Origin: Pectinophora gossypiella
Taxonomy: Eukaryota; Arthropoda; Insecta; Lepidoptera; Gelechiidae
NCBI RefSeq assembly: GCF_024362695.1
Contig: NC_065404.1
Location: forward strand, 6,488,604 to 6,552,603
Direction of reading: 5' to 3'
Length of the DNA stretch: 64,000 bases
The position numbers were made by a program, and so were the translations under genes. Shown piece after piece: positions 33,801 through 46,221 of the stretch (the first letter of the stretch is position 1; the number at the start of each line of letters is the position of its first letter). The notes below the pieces were generated by a model. The model had not been told where the DNA came from, did not search any database, and was given only the letters and a program-made list of their open reading frames with translations.

Positions 33801-34456
33801 CTATTTCCACTTTTTTATTTGTCTTTCTGTCTGTTATTTTATTATAATATTATTCTTTACTCCATCTAACAAAGGCAATATAAATACATATATAACGTTC
33901 ACTAAAGCAGATATTCATCCAGCTTAAAGGAAATGCTATAATATAGAAGTCATCTATCATTGATAATGTAGGTCTTGTTGTGTTCTAGGCACCTATATAG
34001 GTACTGCACATGTTTATATTTCGACGCCACGAGTAAATTGCGTAATAAGACTTATTTATAGAGTAGCATAGGTCAAACAAAAACTAATCAAAGCACGCAG
34101 ACAGAAGCATTGGAATAATGAGATGTATAGGTAGGTGTACCTAGGGATATAAACAGCCTATATACGTTGCACTTATGGGCACACACACACACACATGATT
34201 ACAGAGACTAGCTACACAACATATTATTATTAGTTTGTTTACCACTTAAGTATTAATTAAGCCATCATAAAACTTACTACGTAGCTACCTACGTAAAGTT
34301 AAGGTCACAGAAGGATGCTGTGCGATTGATCATGATCAGTGATGGCATGATTAACAACAATTAATAACGTTTGGTTTGTCATGATAACAACAACAACATA
34401 ACCTAGACCTATTTCCAGTAACGTACAAGTAGACTGTAGACTCATCCCAAATAACA

Positions 34457-34772
34457 CAATGGTGCTAATTCCTGTAAATACCATCTAATTTTATTTTAAG
34501 TTATATCTGTCATTTTCTTATCCGCCGAAAAGGAAAGGGACGGGTAATTGACAAGCATAAAATTTATGGAACACACGTCAATTTTAAGCACAAATCTAAA
34601 ACAACCGTCTAAAAATTTTACATCAGTCAATAACCCGACACATTCATTTACTCATTCTTCCTAAAATTAAGAGCTGTGAATCATCCGTCCCTTTCCTTTT
34701 CGACGGATATGAAAATGACGGATATAACTTAAAATAAAATTAGGCGGTGTTTGCAGGAATCGGGGCCAATAG
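34457..34772. repeat. Intact MITE of the GGTGCTAATTC family
   Basis: Inverted ends CAATGGTGCTAATTCCTG and CAGGAATCGGGGCCAATAG, each followed inwards by a TTTTATTTTAAGTTATA block and a CTTATCCGCCGAAAAGG block. It is the best copy of the family in the window. Confidence 0.75.
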
Positions 34773-34934
34773 CAGAGTAATAAATAAATAAATAATTGGT
34801 TTGACCATTATACAGCACAGCTATTGTACCACATACCTACCTAATAGCAAAATTGGACATACCAAAAACCATAAACTATCGTACTTTTTGGAATGTTCTA
34901 AGGACAAGATCTTTTCCTAATAGACTGATCTTTT

Positions 34935-35110
34935 TCTATCGTGTGAGGTGGAGTAACAATCTCATCAACCCTGGTGTCAGGGTTACTATTGAGCCACAAA
35001 AGGCCCCTGATATGGCTCATGTAACGACTACTTACTTTCATCAGTAAGTAGTAACCGGGACCAACGGCTTAACGTGCCTTCCGAAGCACGGATCATCTTA
35101 CTTTTGGACA
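34935..35110 (-). mobile_element. SINE fragment (HaSE2-like), minus strand
   Basis: The reverse complement contains CCGTGCTTCGGAAGGCACGT, GGTCCCGGTTACTAC, CATGAGCCATATCAGGGGCC and AACCCTGACACCAGGGTTG. This is the body of a widespread lepidopteran tRNA-derived SINE. The tRNA head is missing. Confidence 0.7.
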
Positions 35111-36018
35111 ATAGACTGACTGACTGATACGTTTATGAGTTACTTTTTATACAATTTTATAAATAAATTACACGTGATTTTCCTGTCGCTCTAGGAAGCT
35201 CCAAGGTACTTTCTACTTATACATTTATATCTTTTTTACTTGAACTGTATTGGTGACATCTTAACTATCATTATTAAAATCTTGCTCTTGTGAAAGATAG
35301 AAATATGAATTGCTAATTTTATTGTCGGATTCGATATAGCGGATTTGTTTTGACACCAAGGACCGTCTATTTTTAAGATTGACCACATTGTGAAGGTTAA
35401 AAACCACTTCAAAATACTCAGAAATCCTACCCCTAGTCCGTTATGGGATAGATAGAGCCCTATGTGGTTGGATAATAATAATTTTACTTCAAGCTAGTCT
35501 TTTCTATAACTTCAGGCGAATAATCGATATTATACACTTTTGATAGATGAATATAGGTTGCATATGGCCATGAATCAATAAATATTATTATAAAACAAAG
35601 TACGCGCCGCGCCGCCGCCGTATCTGCCTGTCTGTCTGCTCGCGGCTAACTTACTGCCAACGGTGATTCGACGATATAAACGATAAACATATCGAAAAAA
35701 ATCAAGCGCAGTGGGAGCTTTCATCGAACACGCTGCCTTACCTGTGGTGGAATTGTTCCTCCTCTATATAGGTCTACAGAAAAAGTCCGTGATGGCGATA
35801 GCTTACTAGACATTTATAATGGTTTAAAAAAAAATAAGACATTTAATGTGATAATTGGAAAGCTATCAGACACCCACACACACGCACCCACACGATAAAC
35901 GTTTATCACGGCGAGAAACCGATGTAATCATGTAACCATTAAAAAAAATACATTTGCAGAGTATAAAAATAAATTATATTTAGATCAGATTGCATCTCTT
36001 TATTTTTATCAGAATAAT

Positions 36019-36195
36019 AATGGTTGGAAGATGTGTTGTGTCTGGATGTAATAACAATTCATCATTTATACTCAAAAAAACAAAGATAAAAGATGCATAT
36101 GTCTAGAATCCATGATATTAGGTTAATTCAAGACCACGTTATACAGCGCCATCTATATTGTTATTATGGAACGTGGCCTGGAAAGTCGCTCATTG
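36019..36195 (+). repeat. Dispersed repeat with THAP-like peptide start, copy 1
   Basis: Similar over about 180 bp to 40722-40905 (GAAAGATGTGTCTG, then AAAGATAAAAGATGCA and ACAGCGCCATC). The short frame MVGRCVVSGCNNN resembles the beginning of a THAP zinc finger but ends quickly. Probably a decayed transposon piece. Confidence 0.4.
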
Positions 36196-39100
36196 CATTG
36201 CGCTGCGCGTGATACAAGTGCAACTGCACCTGTGTTTTTTTTTCATTCATATATAAACTAACGCCGCCTGTAATCCCCAATGGGGTGGACAGAGCCACTA
36301 CTAGTCAGAAGACAAAATAGCAGCCACTTTGGCAACGAAGTTCTTTGATAGTGACAGTGCGTAGGAAGATAAGCAGTAAAGCATTTTTTTGACGTCCTTA
36401 GTTTCATGTATTACATGTAATGTATTATATTGAATGTAAAATTATGTATTATGAAGATTATTATGTAAATGCGTGTCTGAATTTGCGAAACGTATTAATT
36501 GGAGAACACTAGTTAGCTCTTGTGTACTTCTGAAAAAGTAAGTAGTAGATACGCTACGAATGCAATGTACGCAGTGCATTCCAATGGAATTTCCTATACG
36601 CTCTTGCAGGCTCTGCAAGACAACCGAAAACGCAGCGAATAGTAGATAGACGTCGAATGGCTATTGGTTGAAGCCCTCGATATAACCCGCGTCGCGCGCG
36701 GCTCGATTGTCGTGCCGCGAGGGCTGGTTATTTTTTTATTCGTATCGTTCGTCGAGTACCATTCTGCGTTCGAATGGTTAATCTTTTATTTAATTGCGTC
36801 GGTACAAAATATGTTTTTGATCTTTTAAAAACTAATCTCACTTATTATTTTCAAAAAATACAAATAAATCCGCCTGCTCCTGTCGGGCTTCGTCCGGCCT
36901 ACCAAATAAATGAAAGAAAAACACTGACATACCTACCTATAGTGGTACCTACCTACATTACTGATAATTATTTTGACTCGATTCCATCAAACTATGTCTA
37001 AATAAGGGTAACAGCTCTCGTTTTGATTTTTATTTCATATGTTATCAATTATTATACGTTGAGGTAGGTTCAATACGCCTGGATTGAGAAACATTAACAA
37101 TAGGATAATGTGCTGGACCACTTTAAACTAAGGTTTATTGCGATATGTGTAGAAAATAAATGGAACGGTTGAAAATTAAATTAGTTTAGGGTAGTCATAA
37201 AGCGAACAATGAGGGAGGGTACAGACGACAGAGGAAAGAGGTGCGGGCGCGCGGGCCGGAGTGCCGACACGCGCGGCAAGTTCACTGAACGTCGAAACCG
37301 CGGTGCGAGGCGCGCGCATGTTTGCCCGATTCAACCTTCCTCAACGCCATTCAGCGCGACCGCAACTGACCCGCGCCACGGATCGAGATCGCCCGTCTCG
37401 CCCCGCGCCCTGTCCCCCCTCGCCTCGGTTGCGCGTTTAGTCTCTATACATATCTAATACCTATAGGAGTACGTATTTTTAACCATAAAATTTTGGACTT
37501 GTAAATAGTTTATCTTGGTGTCGTCGTTTTCTACATACCTACCTACGTAGCGAATTGGTAGGTACATACTACAAACTGTTAAAAGTCAATAAATCTATGT
37601 AGGTACGTACCTACCTACCTATCTAGGTACTTTACTTTAATTTTTCTCTATTAATAATAATCATTTGACTTTGTTAAACGTGCCGGAACTACCTACTATA
37701 AGAAATGGCATAAACATCCAAAAAAAACGCAATGTCATCCGGGGCCGTTACTACCTATATTTTTTTAATTTAAGTAGGTATAGGTAGGTAGGTAACCTGT
37801 CAGATTACGGAATATTGTCCAATCAGCTACCGTTTTTTAAACGTTTTTTTTTAAAAACAAAAAAAAATACCTATAATACAAGATTTACTATTACTATCTT
37901 ACTGAAAGTTATGCATGTTTTAGACATGGATGATAATTTTCACATTACATAAGTAGTAGGTAGTAAACCTACCTACATGGGTACATAGTGTATAGGGCAA
38001 ATAATACATATAGGCAGGTACCTATACAGAGTGTTATTATAAGTTATAAGAGACGAGTCAAAGTCAAGTGATAAAAATAACTTCATCAAAATAAAGGATC
38101 CAAGTTTGAAAGCGCGCCACGGCTAGTAAATAATTAGCATTGGGTGTAGGTACATATTATAGGTAGTTATACATTTTTACTTACCTATTTAAAATTGTGT
38201 CATAATATTATGTTTACTCTCTTTTGGACGATGCAGTGGAAATGTCTAATATTCAAACGCTCGTCTAGCTAGACGACGACCGACATGACTACAATTACCT
38301 TTAGTAGGTAGGTACCTATGTATATCTAATAGGTAATAAAGAGAATCATCTCTTTCAGTAGTTAGTTCAGTACAGTGTCTGCTAGTCCTTTTAATATACA
38401 TGTAGCAAAAATTAAACTACGTAGGTAGGTAGGTGAATTATTATTATACAAAAACGCCTATTAGATACTAGGTATGTACTAGTAAAACTTTACTACGCAC
38501 TACGATGCGAATATAAGAGTACACAGCAGCTTGTTTATTTATTTTGTAGGTACGTAATAGGTACCTACCTACTCACTTGGCTTAATCGTTGTTTAGAGCT
38601 TGAAATAAAGTTATTGATTAATCGTATTGCAAACGTCGCAGTCCCTGAAAGATGTAAGGCGGTCGGTCTTGAGCGCAGTAGGGATCAATTTACGCAACTC
38701 CATCGCATAGGTCATGTGAAGGTGGCTTCTAAGGACGAGCGACCCGGGGGGAAGGGGGTCTACTGGGCGAGGAGTCCCGCCTTGGGGATGGGAATACGGA
38801 ATTACGGCGCGGGTAGGTTGTACGTTAGCTGAACAGGCGAATTGTTTGGAAGGTATGGGTATATTTACTATTGCACCTATAGGTACTTACATACAAAGTA
38901 GGTATACTATCTCACGACGTTTGAGTACGTCTCGAATATGGCTAACGCAACGTACTTATGTCGTCCTAGGCAGGATGTCATGTCGTTTCAATCTTCATAT
39001 ACTACCTACCAACACTACCAACCCTTCCATTAAACCTTTTATTCGCCAATTTCATATTTAAATACAGACGCTACTGAAATACAGTTACACTGCATCTCTA

Positions 39101-40499
39101 TTTATCGTATAGCGGCAGGTCTTGAAAGATTTCAATGAAGTAATCAATATTTCTAGCTTTGAAGATAAGCAGTGCCCCAGGTCGCTACTAATGTGTCCAT
39201 TTTAATCGGTGTCAGGCTGATTATTAAGGGAGTCGTCGACCTATGCACGGGCACGGGGCTCGGGCACTGATGCATATGCGTATTTATATGTGAAGGGATA
39301 ACACACGTGGCGGGTGAACGACCGACCTCACGTCCTAGTCGAAAGTAAAAATGGAACTATTAAAGTATCTCCTACTTCAGGGCAGTCAGTCATGGGCGTA
39401 AATGGCGTAATTAATTATTTAATGAAGTTGCTGGGAAGCACTATCTATTACGCTTCGTACCTACCTATAACAGTGTAACAATACAGCTTGTGTGAATACA
39501 TTTAAACGCGCTTGTTCAGTTTTCTGCCTTCATCTAGATAGGTATACCTAGTGCAAAGCGATAAAGTACCTATACTTAGATACCTATACGTAGTAGGTAT
39601 CATCATAGGTGAGAGTGGGCCAAAAATATTACATACAGACAGAAGTAAGTATGAACAATCATATCAATCAGTCAATTAATAATTGATATGACGTGTTTTC
39701 TGGGATTTGTTAATTTTAATGGGCTCTCCCAGCACTCCCACTATTACACGGGACTTAAACATAGGTATTTGGCAAATAGGAGTGTTCTATACGCCTCTGT
39801 CTACCCCTTCAGGGATACAAGCGTATGAACTCATAAGTCATAAGGTACCTCAAATTCCTTTTAGGATATACATAGTTATGCAGTTGTTTTGGTTTGACCA
39901 AATACAGCTGTTTTGTTTAATACTAGGTACCTATAAGCTGTGTAATAGTCATTAAAAGCATTATGCAACTGTGTTTCTTGGGGATCTAGCCTATCTCCAG
40001 AACATTTAAAACACAGTATTTACTACGCTATCACGTAAAACAGAACGTGATTATTTCTTTAGTAGCTTTGAACTAATTCTAATAATTAATTAGAATACCT
40101 AAGTAGGTATTTCAATCTTTTTAGGGTTGCGTAATCCATTTTAGATCTTTCGGATTTTTTTATGTAAGTAAGTATCTAATCTAAACTCGTGCAATCATAC
40201 CACATAATGTAATAATCGTTCATCATGTTTCGTTTTGTAGGTATTTGCAAAGAAAGGAAACAAATACCTACTTATAAGTAATATTCTGCAAATTCGACGC
40301 TGTCGTACGTACCTACGTATATTAGGTATTTATATGGATTCACCCATTCCTTCTCAACTGCTCGGTATAATAAAGGACTTACGATAAAGGCCACGTTCAC
40401 CACAAAAAAAAATAATAGATGGATGCTAAAGTATAATGGCAGAGGATATATTTAATTTATAAATTAATTGCTTAAATCATTAAAATAAAGAGAAGTAAC

Positions 40500-40680
40500 A
40501 TCATCATCAGCCCATTAACGTCCCCACTGCTGGGGCACGGGCCTTCCCTATGGATGGATAGGGAGATCGGGCCTTAAAACCATCACGCGGGCTCAGTGCG
40601 GATTGATGGTTATTAACGACTGCTAATGCAGCCGGGACCAACGGCTTAACGTGCCTTCCGAAGCATGGAGGAGCTCGAGA
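40500..40680 (-). mobile_element. SINE-like fragment
   Basis: Contains CATCAGCCCATTAACGTCCC, GGGCCTTCCCTATGGATGG and the GGACCAACGGCTTAACGTGC element. These are shared with lepidopteran SINE/repeat families, and the last also occurs at 35.05 kb. Confidence 0.55.
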
Positions 40681-40721
40681 TGAAAGAGAAGTAACATAAT
40701 TCTATAATTATAAATAATAAT

Positions 40722-40905
40722 GGGTGAAAGATGTGTCTGTGCGTAATGTAAACGTAAGTGCCTGGGTGTAATAATAAGGGTCATTTATACTAAAAAATAA
40801 AGATAAAAGATGCACGGGTTATCCATGAAATTGGAAGGTTGAAGGAAACGAAATCTCTACAGCACCATCGACATTGTCTTTGAGGAACGTAGTCTGGAAA
40901 GTCCC
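40722..40905 (+). repeat. Dispersed repeat, copy 2 of 36019-36195
   Basis: Same motif order as the copy near 36 kb, with substitutions and an early stop in the short frame. Confidence 0.4.
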
Positions 40906-41022
40906 TCATTGAGAAAACTTACCGGAAGTTCACGCGGATAGGTGTGGGTTTTAAATTTGAAAAATGAATATTTATAGGGTGTTTGGTGCATCGTGTGCCA
41001 AATCGAAAATGATGATTGGGGT

Positions 41023-41048
41023 GGGGGGGGGGGGGGGGGGGGGGGGGG
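41023..41048 (+). repeat. Uninterrupted 26-bp poly-G tract
   Basis: Twenty-six consecutive G residues preceded by GGGGT. It could form a G-quadruplex. Tract length in the assembly may be unreliable. Confidence 0.9.
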
Positions 41049-41479
41049 TCTTTGGCTACCCCAAAAATCTTGGCTCAACGGATTTTTTTATACTGACTTT
41101 AAATGGTTTTGGGGGAAAATTTACAAAAGTCTACATTCAAACTGTATTAAAAAACTTATTATTATGTACTTATAGCTTATTTTTTATAATCAAATCTTTA
41201 ATCTGTAATAGTGTACGCTTCTATCGAAACCAAAATTACTTTCGATCTTAATAAAAAAAAAAAAAAAGTGATCATGCTCTTCCAATTTTTTTAAAACACC
41301 TATGGACTGTCCCCTTTCCAATGGTATGCAACATGTTATGAAAAGTAATTAATAACATCACTCATTTGCAAATAAATATTCTCTAAAAATTCGCAATTTT
41401 CTAATATTCAACATGTGAAATAAAAACAAGTTTTTCGAAGGTTTTATTTGATAAAACAAAGAAAATTAAGTTTTAAACA

Positions 41480-41975
41480 TTTATTTCACAAATCCTGCTC
41501 AAATTGTTGGCCTCTATTTCGTATGCAGGCCCGACATCTTTTTCTAATTTCTACCGTTGTTGTGTGAAGCATCATTTCGTTCTTAATAACATTGAAGGCC
41601 GCTTCTATCCTTTCCTCCCTCGTCGGAACGGAACCTCTGTAGCGTAAACCAACTTTGGCGCGTCCCCAGACATAAAAGTCCAATGGAGTTAGGTCTGGGG
41701 AACGTGGCGGTCATGCAATAGGCCCATCGCGCCCAATCTATGAATTGGGGAACACATTGTCGAGGTTTTCCCTCACACTTAAACGCCAATGCGCGGGACA
41801 GCCGTCGTTTTGAAAAAACGATGGGCACGTCTTCATCAAAGATGGGCACTCGGCCAATAGTACCGGCAGATCATTTTGTAGGAATTCTAAATAATTCAGG
41901 CAAGACAGGTAATGTGGTCCAATTACCTTGTTACCAATCACTCCTGCCCAAACGTTTACGCTAAATCACCTAAAT
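41480..41975 (-). pseudogene. Tc1/mariner-superfamily transposase C-terminal remnant
   Basis: Minus-strand frames read FFQNDGCPAHW, VRENLDNVFPN and then, in another frame, DFYVWGR, matching the second catalytic block and the PLDFFLWG region of DDE/D transposases. Several frameshifts and the absence of the N-terminal half show a dead copy. Confidence 0.7.
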
Positions 41976-42887
41976 TATTAAAATGTAACAAGATCTATTC
42001 ATACAGAAATAATAGAAAAACGAGGTGCATATACTAATTTCATCGTATTAGTTACATCGATATATATGTACACATCACTATGATTAGAAAAAAAAACAGT
42101 AAAGAAAAAGCAAAGAGAAAAAGGTTTATTTTTATTATTCTTGTACTGGCACTTGTATTACTGCTAACAGCCACTTAGTAGTAGTATTAAGAATTATATT
42201 TAATATTCATTTATTGTACCTGTTCTCCTCTATTCTCGTTGTTCGTTATTTGCAAAATTTGTGATCATCTTATTTGTTATATTATTATGATGGTCATATG
42301 GTTCTAGAGCAACATGGACCTCGGCGGGGTCCATGGATTTAGTCTGTGGCTTTTTGGCGGTAACGTGAACGACATGGTGGATTTCTTCATTGAATAATCT
42401 AAATAATTAATACGAAGTGGTATTTTGTGGTTAATGACCGCATTAAGTTAGTGTTATTATATCTGAATATTCAATACACAAAGTGTACATATAAGTGTGC
42501 CTATCTATTTTCGTATCGTGCCAACAAGCCATTTTATAACTCGAAAGTTTATGCGAAATCAGAATCAAAATCATCGTCATTAAGAAAAAAAATACAAAAG
42601 ACATGGCTGTATGAGCATAGTCCCCTTTGCCATGTCCTTCGGGGAAAAAAAAGTCTGTGCCAGTTTGTTTGACTGTCATTGACCATTGTATTATCGTCTT
42701 TTTCCATCCTCCCCTATAGTATATTTTCTCATTACGTGACAATAGTAAAATTGTGATCACACAGAACAGAACAGAAGCCAATAATCAAGAATTGAATTGA
42801 ACACTGGCGACTGACGTGACGAATGAACGAGTCACTCGTCTGTCTAGTCTCCGTCCACCCAATTTTAACTCGTCGACTGGTCTTTAA

Positions 42888-44014
42888 CACGTTCCCTGTG
42901 CAAACCAAAATCAGACAATGAGCCCGTACGTGCAATTTTTTTTTTTTATAATAACGTAGGATGTTGTAGATATGGACGGAATATGGCAAGAAAATCATTA
43001 TCGGGGAAGCCCCTTTTCAGTATTTTCCGATTTTCCGAGTGCCCCACATGTGGTGCATACACGCACGAGCTTTTCGTTTCGTGCCTCACATATGGTTACA
43101 TGCACGTATGAGTTCCATATGATGTGCCATACTTGTGGTGCAAGCACGTATGAAGTTTTTTTTATGAGGGTAGATTCAATTTTCAATACACCTACACGAT
43201 TCTAGGCGACACCCGTCCGAAAAACTTGCTTTTGGTATAAGAAAATCGCAGCGGATCTGATGTCAGTTGCTGTTGTAAACTCAATTTTGATCTACAAGGA
43301 ACTGAATCCTGGTACTAAATTTTCACTTTTGAATGGTCATGAGAAAATTATCAAGCATCTCTTGGGCATTCAAGAAGATGATTCTGGAGCTGGACAATCA
43401 ATTATATCTAGCAATTCAAGCAGTTCAATTCGTTCCCAACATAGATTGACGAAAATTCCACGGCGATACGATAACAAAATATTTCGAAAACGTTGTACTG
43501 GCTGCTACAAAATCTTGAATGAACAAGGCTTGACACCTTCTGATGCTCGTAAAAAGGCGAAGAAAACTGACACTCAATGTGAAACTTGCAAAAAAGCGTT
43601 TTGTCTTAGTTGCTACAATGCATCCCATAATTTTTAGTTTATTGGTTTTATATGTATTTTTTTTTTTCAAAAGGCTAGTTCTATAGTTTGTTTTCGTTTC
43701 ATTTTATTCATTCAGTGATGCATCCTTGAAATAAATAATAAAAAAACAATAATAAATAAAAAATACAGTCCATTTAAATGTTTTTTTTGACGTTGATTAT
43801 CTGGCAACATTGCCCAAAATGTCCTCCGGTAATAATATACTCTGTTTCACAATTTCATAGCTCATACGTGTAAGCTATTTTCAATACTTAAACTCACACG
43901 TGCAAGATTTTACAACCCTATAACTTTACAAGGGGGTGTGACCCATATGTGAGGCACCCACGTATCATTTATACCTCAAAATGCCCCACATGTGGGTCAT
44001 GCACAGGGAACGTG
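42888..44014 (+). mobile_element. piggyBac-like element remnant, TTAA-flanked
   Basis: Inverted ends CACGTTCCCTGTGCA are flanked on both sides by TTAA (42884-42887 and 44015-44018), the piggyBac target. The interior keeps only the end of a transposase gene (43260-43637). Subterminal regions carry many CACATGTGG / CACGTATGA-type motifs on both sides, probably transposase-binding sites. Confidence 0.85.
43260..43637 (+). pseudogene. piggyBac transposase C-terminal fragment
   Basis: About 125 residues. The block VAVVNSILIYKEL and the Cys-rich end with CTGC, CETC and CLSC pairs match the C-terminal region and zinc-binding domain of piggyBac transposases. The catalytic DDD core is absent, so it cannot mobilise itself. 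Confidence 0.75.
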
Positions 44015-44209
44015 TTAAATAAGCATGATATTTTATAATTTTATGTACTTAGGTACTCAGAATTTAATACATTTAGTATATATATTTACGTAACCTAAAC
44101 TGCTACCTAAAAACCTAGTCGCACGCAACGAAGCCTGCAAAAAGTGTGTACCAACTCTGTATAGGCAAGCAATTGCAAAGGAAATTTCCTTTGCCATTAT
44201 AATTTAATT

Positions 44210-45993
44210 ATGGGCGGTGGAGATTTGGTAAGTTCACCAATAAGGTAATTTTATAAAATTGATTGTGCTTGTTGGGAACTAATTATGGAGTCAGGTATTT
44301 GTTTGTATATTACAGAATTCGAAGAAATCATGGCACCCAAATACTATGAAGAATCAGGAACGCGTATGGAAGGCAGAACAGGCAGCAGCTGAGGAAAAGA
44401 AGCGAATATTAGAGCTGCAGCATGAGCGGGCTGCAGAGAGAGACCGCACCGAACTTAATGACTTAGCTAAACGAAGTGCTGGGGGCAGTAGTGCCAATGA
44501 TGACAGATTACATTGGATGTATGATGTATGTTTGCTCTTTAATATTTTCTCATATGTCATTTAAGTCATTGCATATTCAGCTTTGAACCATTCATTGTTT
44601 AGCTAGAAGTCTATAATAATTTATTATAATTTCTTAATTATTGTGAACTTGTTTTCAGAAACCTGACAAAAAAGCCCAACATGAGGATTATTTGCTTGGA
44701 AAAGCTATTGAAAAAAACTATGATCAGCCTGAGAAGTCCGATGATGTTATACCAGCTGTGGCTAGACGTGTTGTAGGATCCAGCATGCTGGCATCTGGTG
44801 GTGATACTCAGGTGGACCTGGCACGAAAAATGAGAGAAGACCCTCTGTTACTAGTAAAAGAACGAGAGCGAGCAGCTCGTGCTGCTTTGTTAAATAATCC
44901 TTTGCATCGAAAGAAATTAACAGAGTTATTAAGAAAAGAACAAGTAAGAATCTTTGGAAATTATATTGGAAGTTTGCTTAATCGGTTGTTGTTAACCAGC
45001 ATATTGTAAAATTTTAACTGATTAGGTGAGTTTTTGCTATCATTTTATATGAAAAATTATTCAAACTACATAGAAAAAAGTTTTTAAAAAAGTTTTATAT
45101 TACAGGAGCAAAAGGGAAGTAAACTTAAAAAGAAATCTAAAAAGAAAGATAATGATTTGGACAACAAGTTGTCTGCCAAGCTAAATGCTTTAGGGGGCGA
45201 AAAAGGGATTGATTTAGCAGCTTTACTGGCTTCTGAAGATTCCAGTTCCAGTTCAGAGTCCTCTAGTGAGGAAGAGAGAAAAAAGAAAAAGAAGAAGAAA
45301 AAGGCTGAAAAAACAAAAAAGTCAAAGAAACTTAAAAAAAAGAAGAAACAATCACATTCAGAAGATAGTGAATCATCAGATGATGATAAAAAACTAGAAC
45401 AGAAATCAAAAGATAGAGAAAAGAAAAGTAGTATGAAAAAGGTTAAGAAGTCAAAGAAGTCTAAGGACACAGATTCCGAAGATGACAGAAAATCAAAGCA
45501 TAAGTTACGAGACAAGGATGGAAGAGAAAATTTTCCAGATAGGCCCAATAGAAAACGGATAAGCGAAAATGACGTTTTTGACATTGATGTTTTAAGTAAA
45601 AAGAGCAGAAAAGAAACATCCGATAGTCAGAGGTCGCGGCGACGGGACAGCAGCGAAGATAGGAGAGATTCTAGGAGAACACCCGAGCGAAGAGAAAAAA
45701 GAAGAGAAAAGAGCAACGACGATGGCAGATGGAAGGCTCGAAAAGGCTTTAGCTCGGAAGAGCGCGCGGCGCGGCTGGCGGCCATGGCGGCGGCGGGCGC
45801 CGAGCGCGAGCTGCAGCGCGGCCGCCGCGTGGCGCAGCAGCGCGCCGCCGACGCCGCCGAGCGGCCCGCCCACGCCGCCCACCGCAGCGAGGCGCGCGCC
45901 CTGCCCGACTCCCTCGAGAGCCGCATACACTCCAACAGGCATTACATCCAACGTAACAGCAGGCACATGAATGAGCATTTCGCCAGGAGGTGA
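44210..45993 (+). CDS. CWC25: Pre-mRNA splicing factor CWC25
   Basis: Exons are 44210-44227, 44316-44525, 44659-44943 and 45106-45993, giving 466 aa with all junctions in phase 0. The protein begins MGGGDLNSKKSWHPNTM, nearly identical to the family start. It continues with VWKAEQ, the LHWMYD block, EDYLLGK, DLARKMREDPLLLVKE and NNPLHRKKLTELL, all CWC25 hallmarks. The middle is a Lys/Ser-rich acidic-basic region. The C-terminus has SSEERAARLAAMAAAG and a final HYIQRNSRHMNEHFARR. CWC25 joins the activated spliceosome for the first catalytic step. The Ala/Arg-rich stretch at 45760-45910 is strikingly GC-rich. Poly(A) signal at 46070-46075, tail-to-tail with LUBEL. Confidence 0.95.
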
Positions 45994-46221
45994 ACTTTAT
46001 ATAAATAGTTAAGAAATCATAATAATGTTCTCTATTCAATTGTCTATAAATAGATTAGGTTTTTAATGAAATAAAGCATTTACATGTACATAACTTTTTA
46101 TTGTTAATACTTTATTGCTTAATCCTTATGTTATATGACTAGGTATAATCAAATAAACTGAAGCGAATCGATCCCGACATATATACAAAACTGTTTGCGG
46201 CTGGAACTTTGGTTGTCCTAT

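Larger units (their letters stand above)
32855..44209. other. Kr-h1 upstream region / long intergenic interval
   Basis: About 11 kb without a confident host gene. CpG-rich islands lie at 32940-33075, 33630-33800 and 37200-37440, and are candidate alternative Kr-h1 promoters. Much of the rest is TAGGTACCTAC-type repeat, especially 37.5-38.6 kb. Listed separately are a MITE, SINEs, a repeat pair, a G-tract, a mariner-like remnant and a piggyBac remnant. Confidence 0.5.

Noticed and set aside
33557..33927. Arg-rich frames in the 33.6-33.8 kb CpG island
   Set aside because: Composition-driven and present on both strands; no homology or splice structure. Treated as a possible promoter island.
37209..37457. 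Gene in the 37.2 kb CpG island
   Set aside because: The short Arg-rich frame shares only a repeated DNA motif with other islands; no protein family is evident.
40993..41175. Poly-glycine frame
   Set aside because: Produced only by the poly-G tract.
45084..45978. Long minus-strand frames opposite CWC25
   Set aside because: They are complements of the Lys/Ser- and Ala/Arg-rich coding exon with no independent features.
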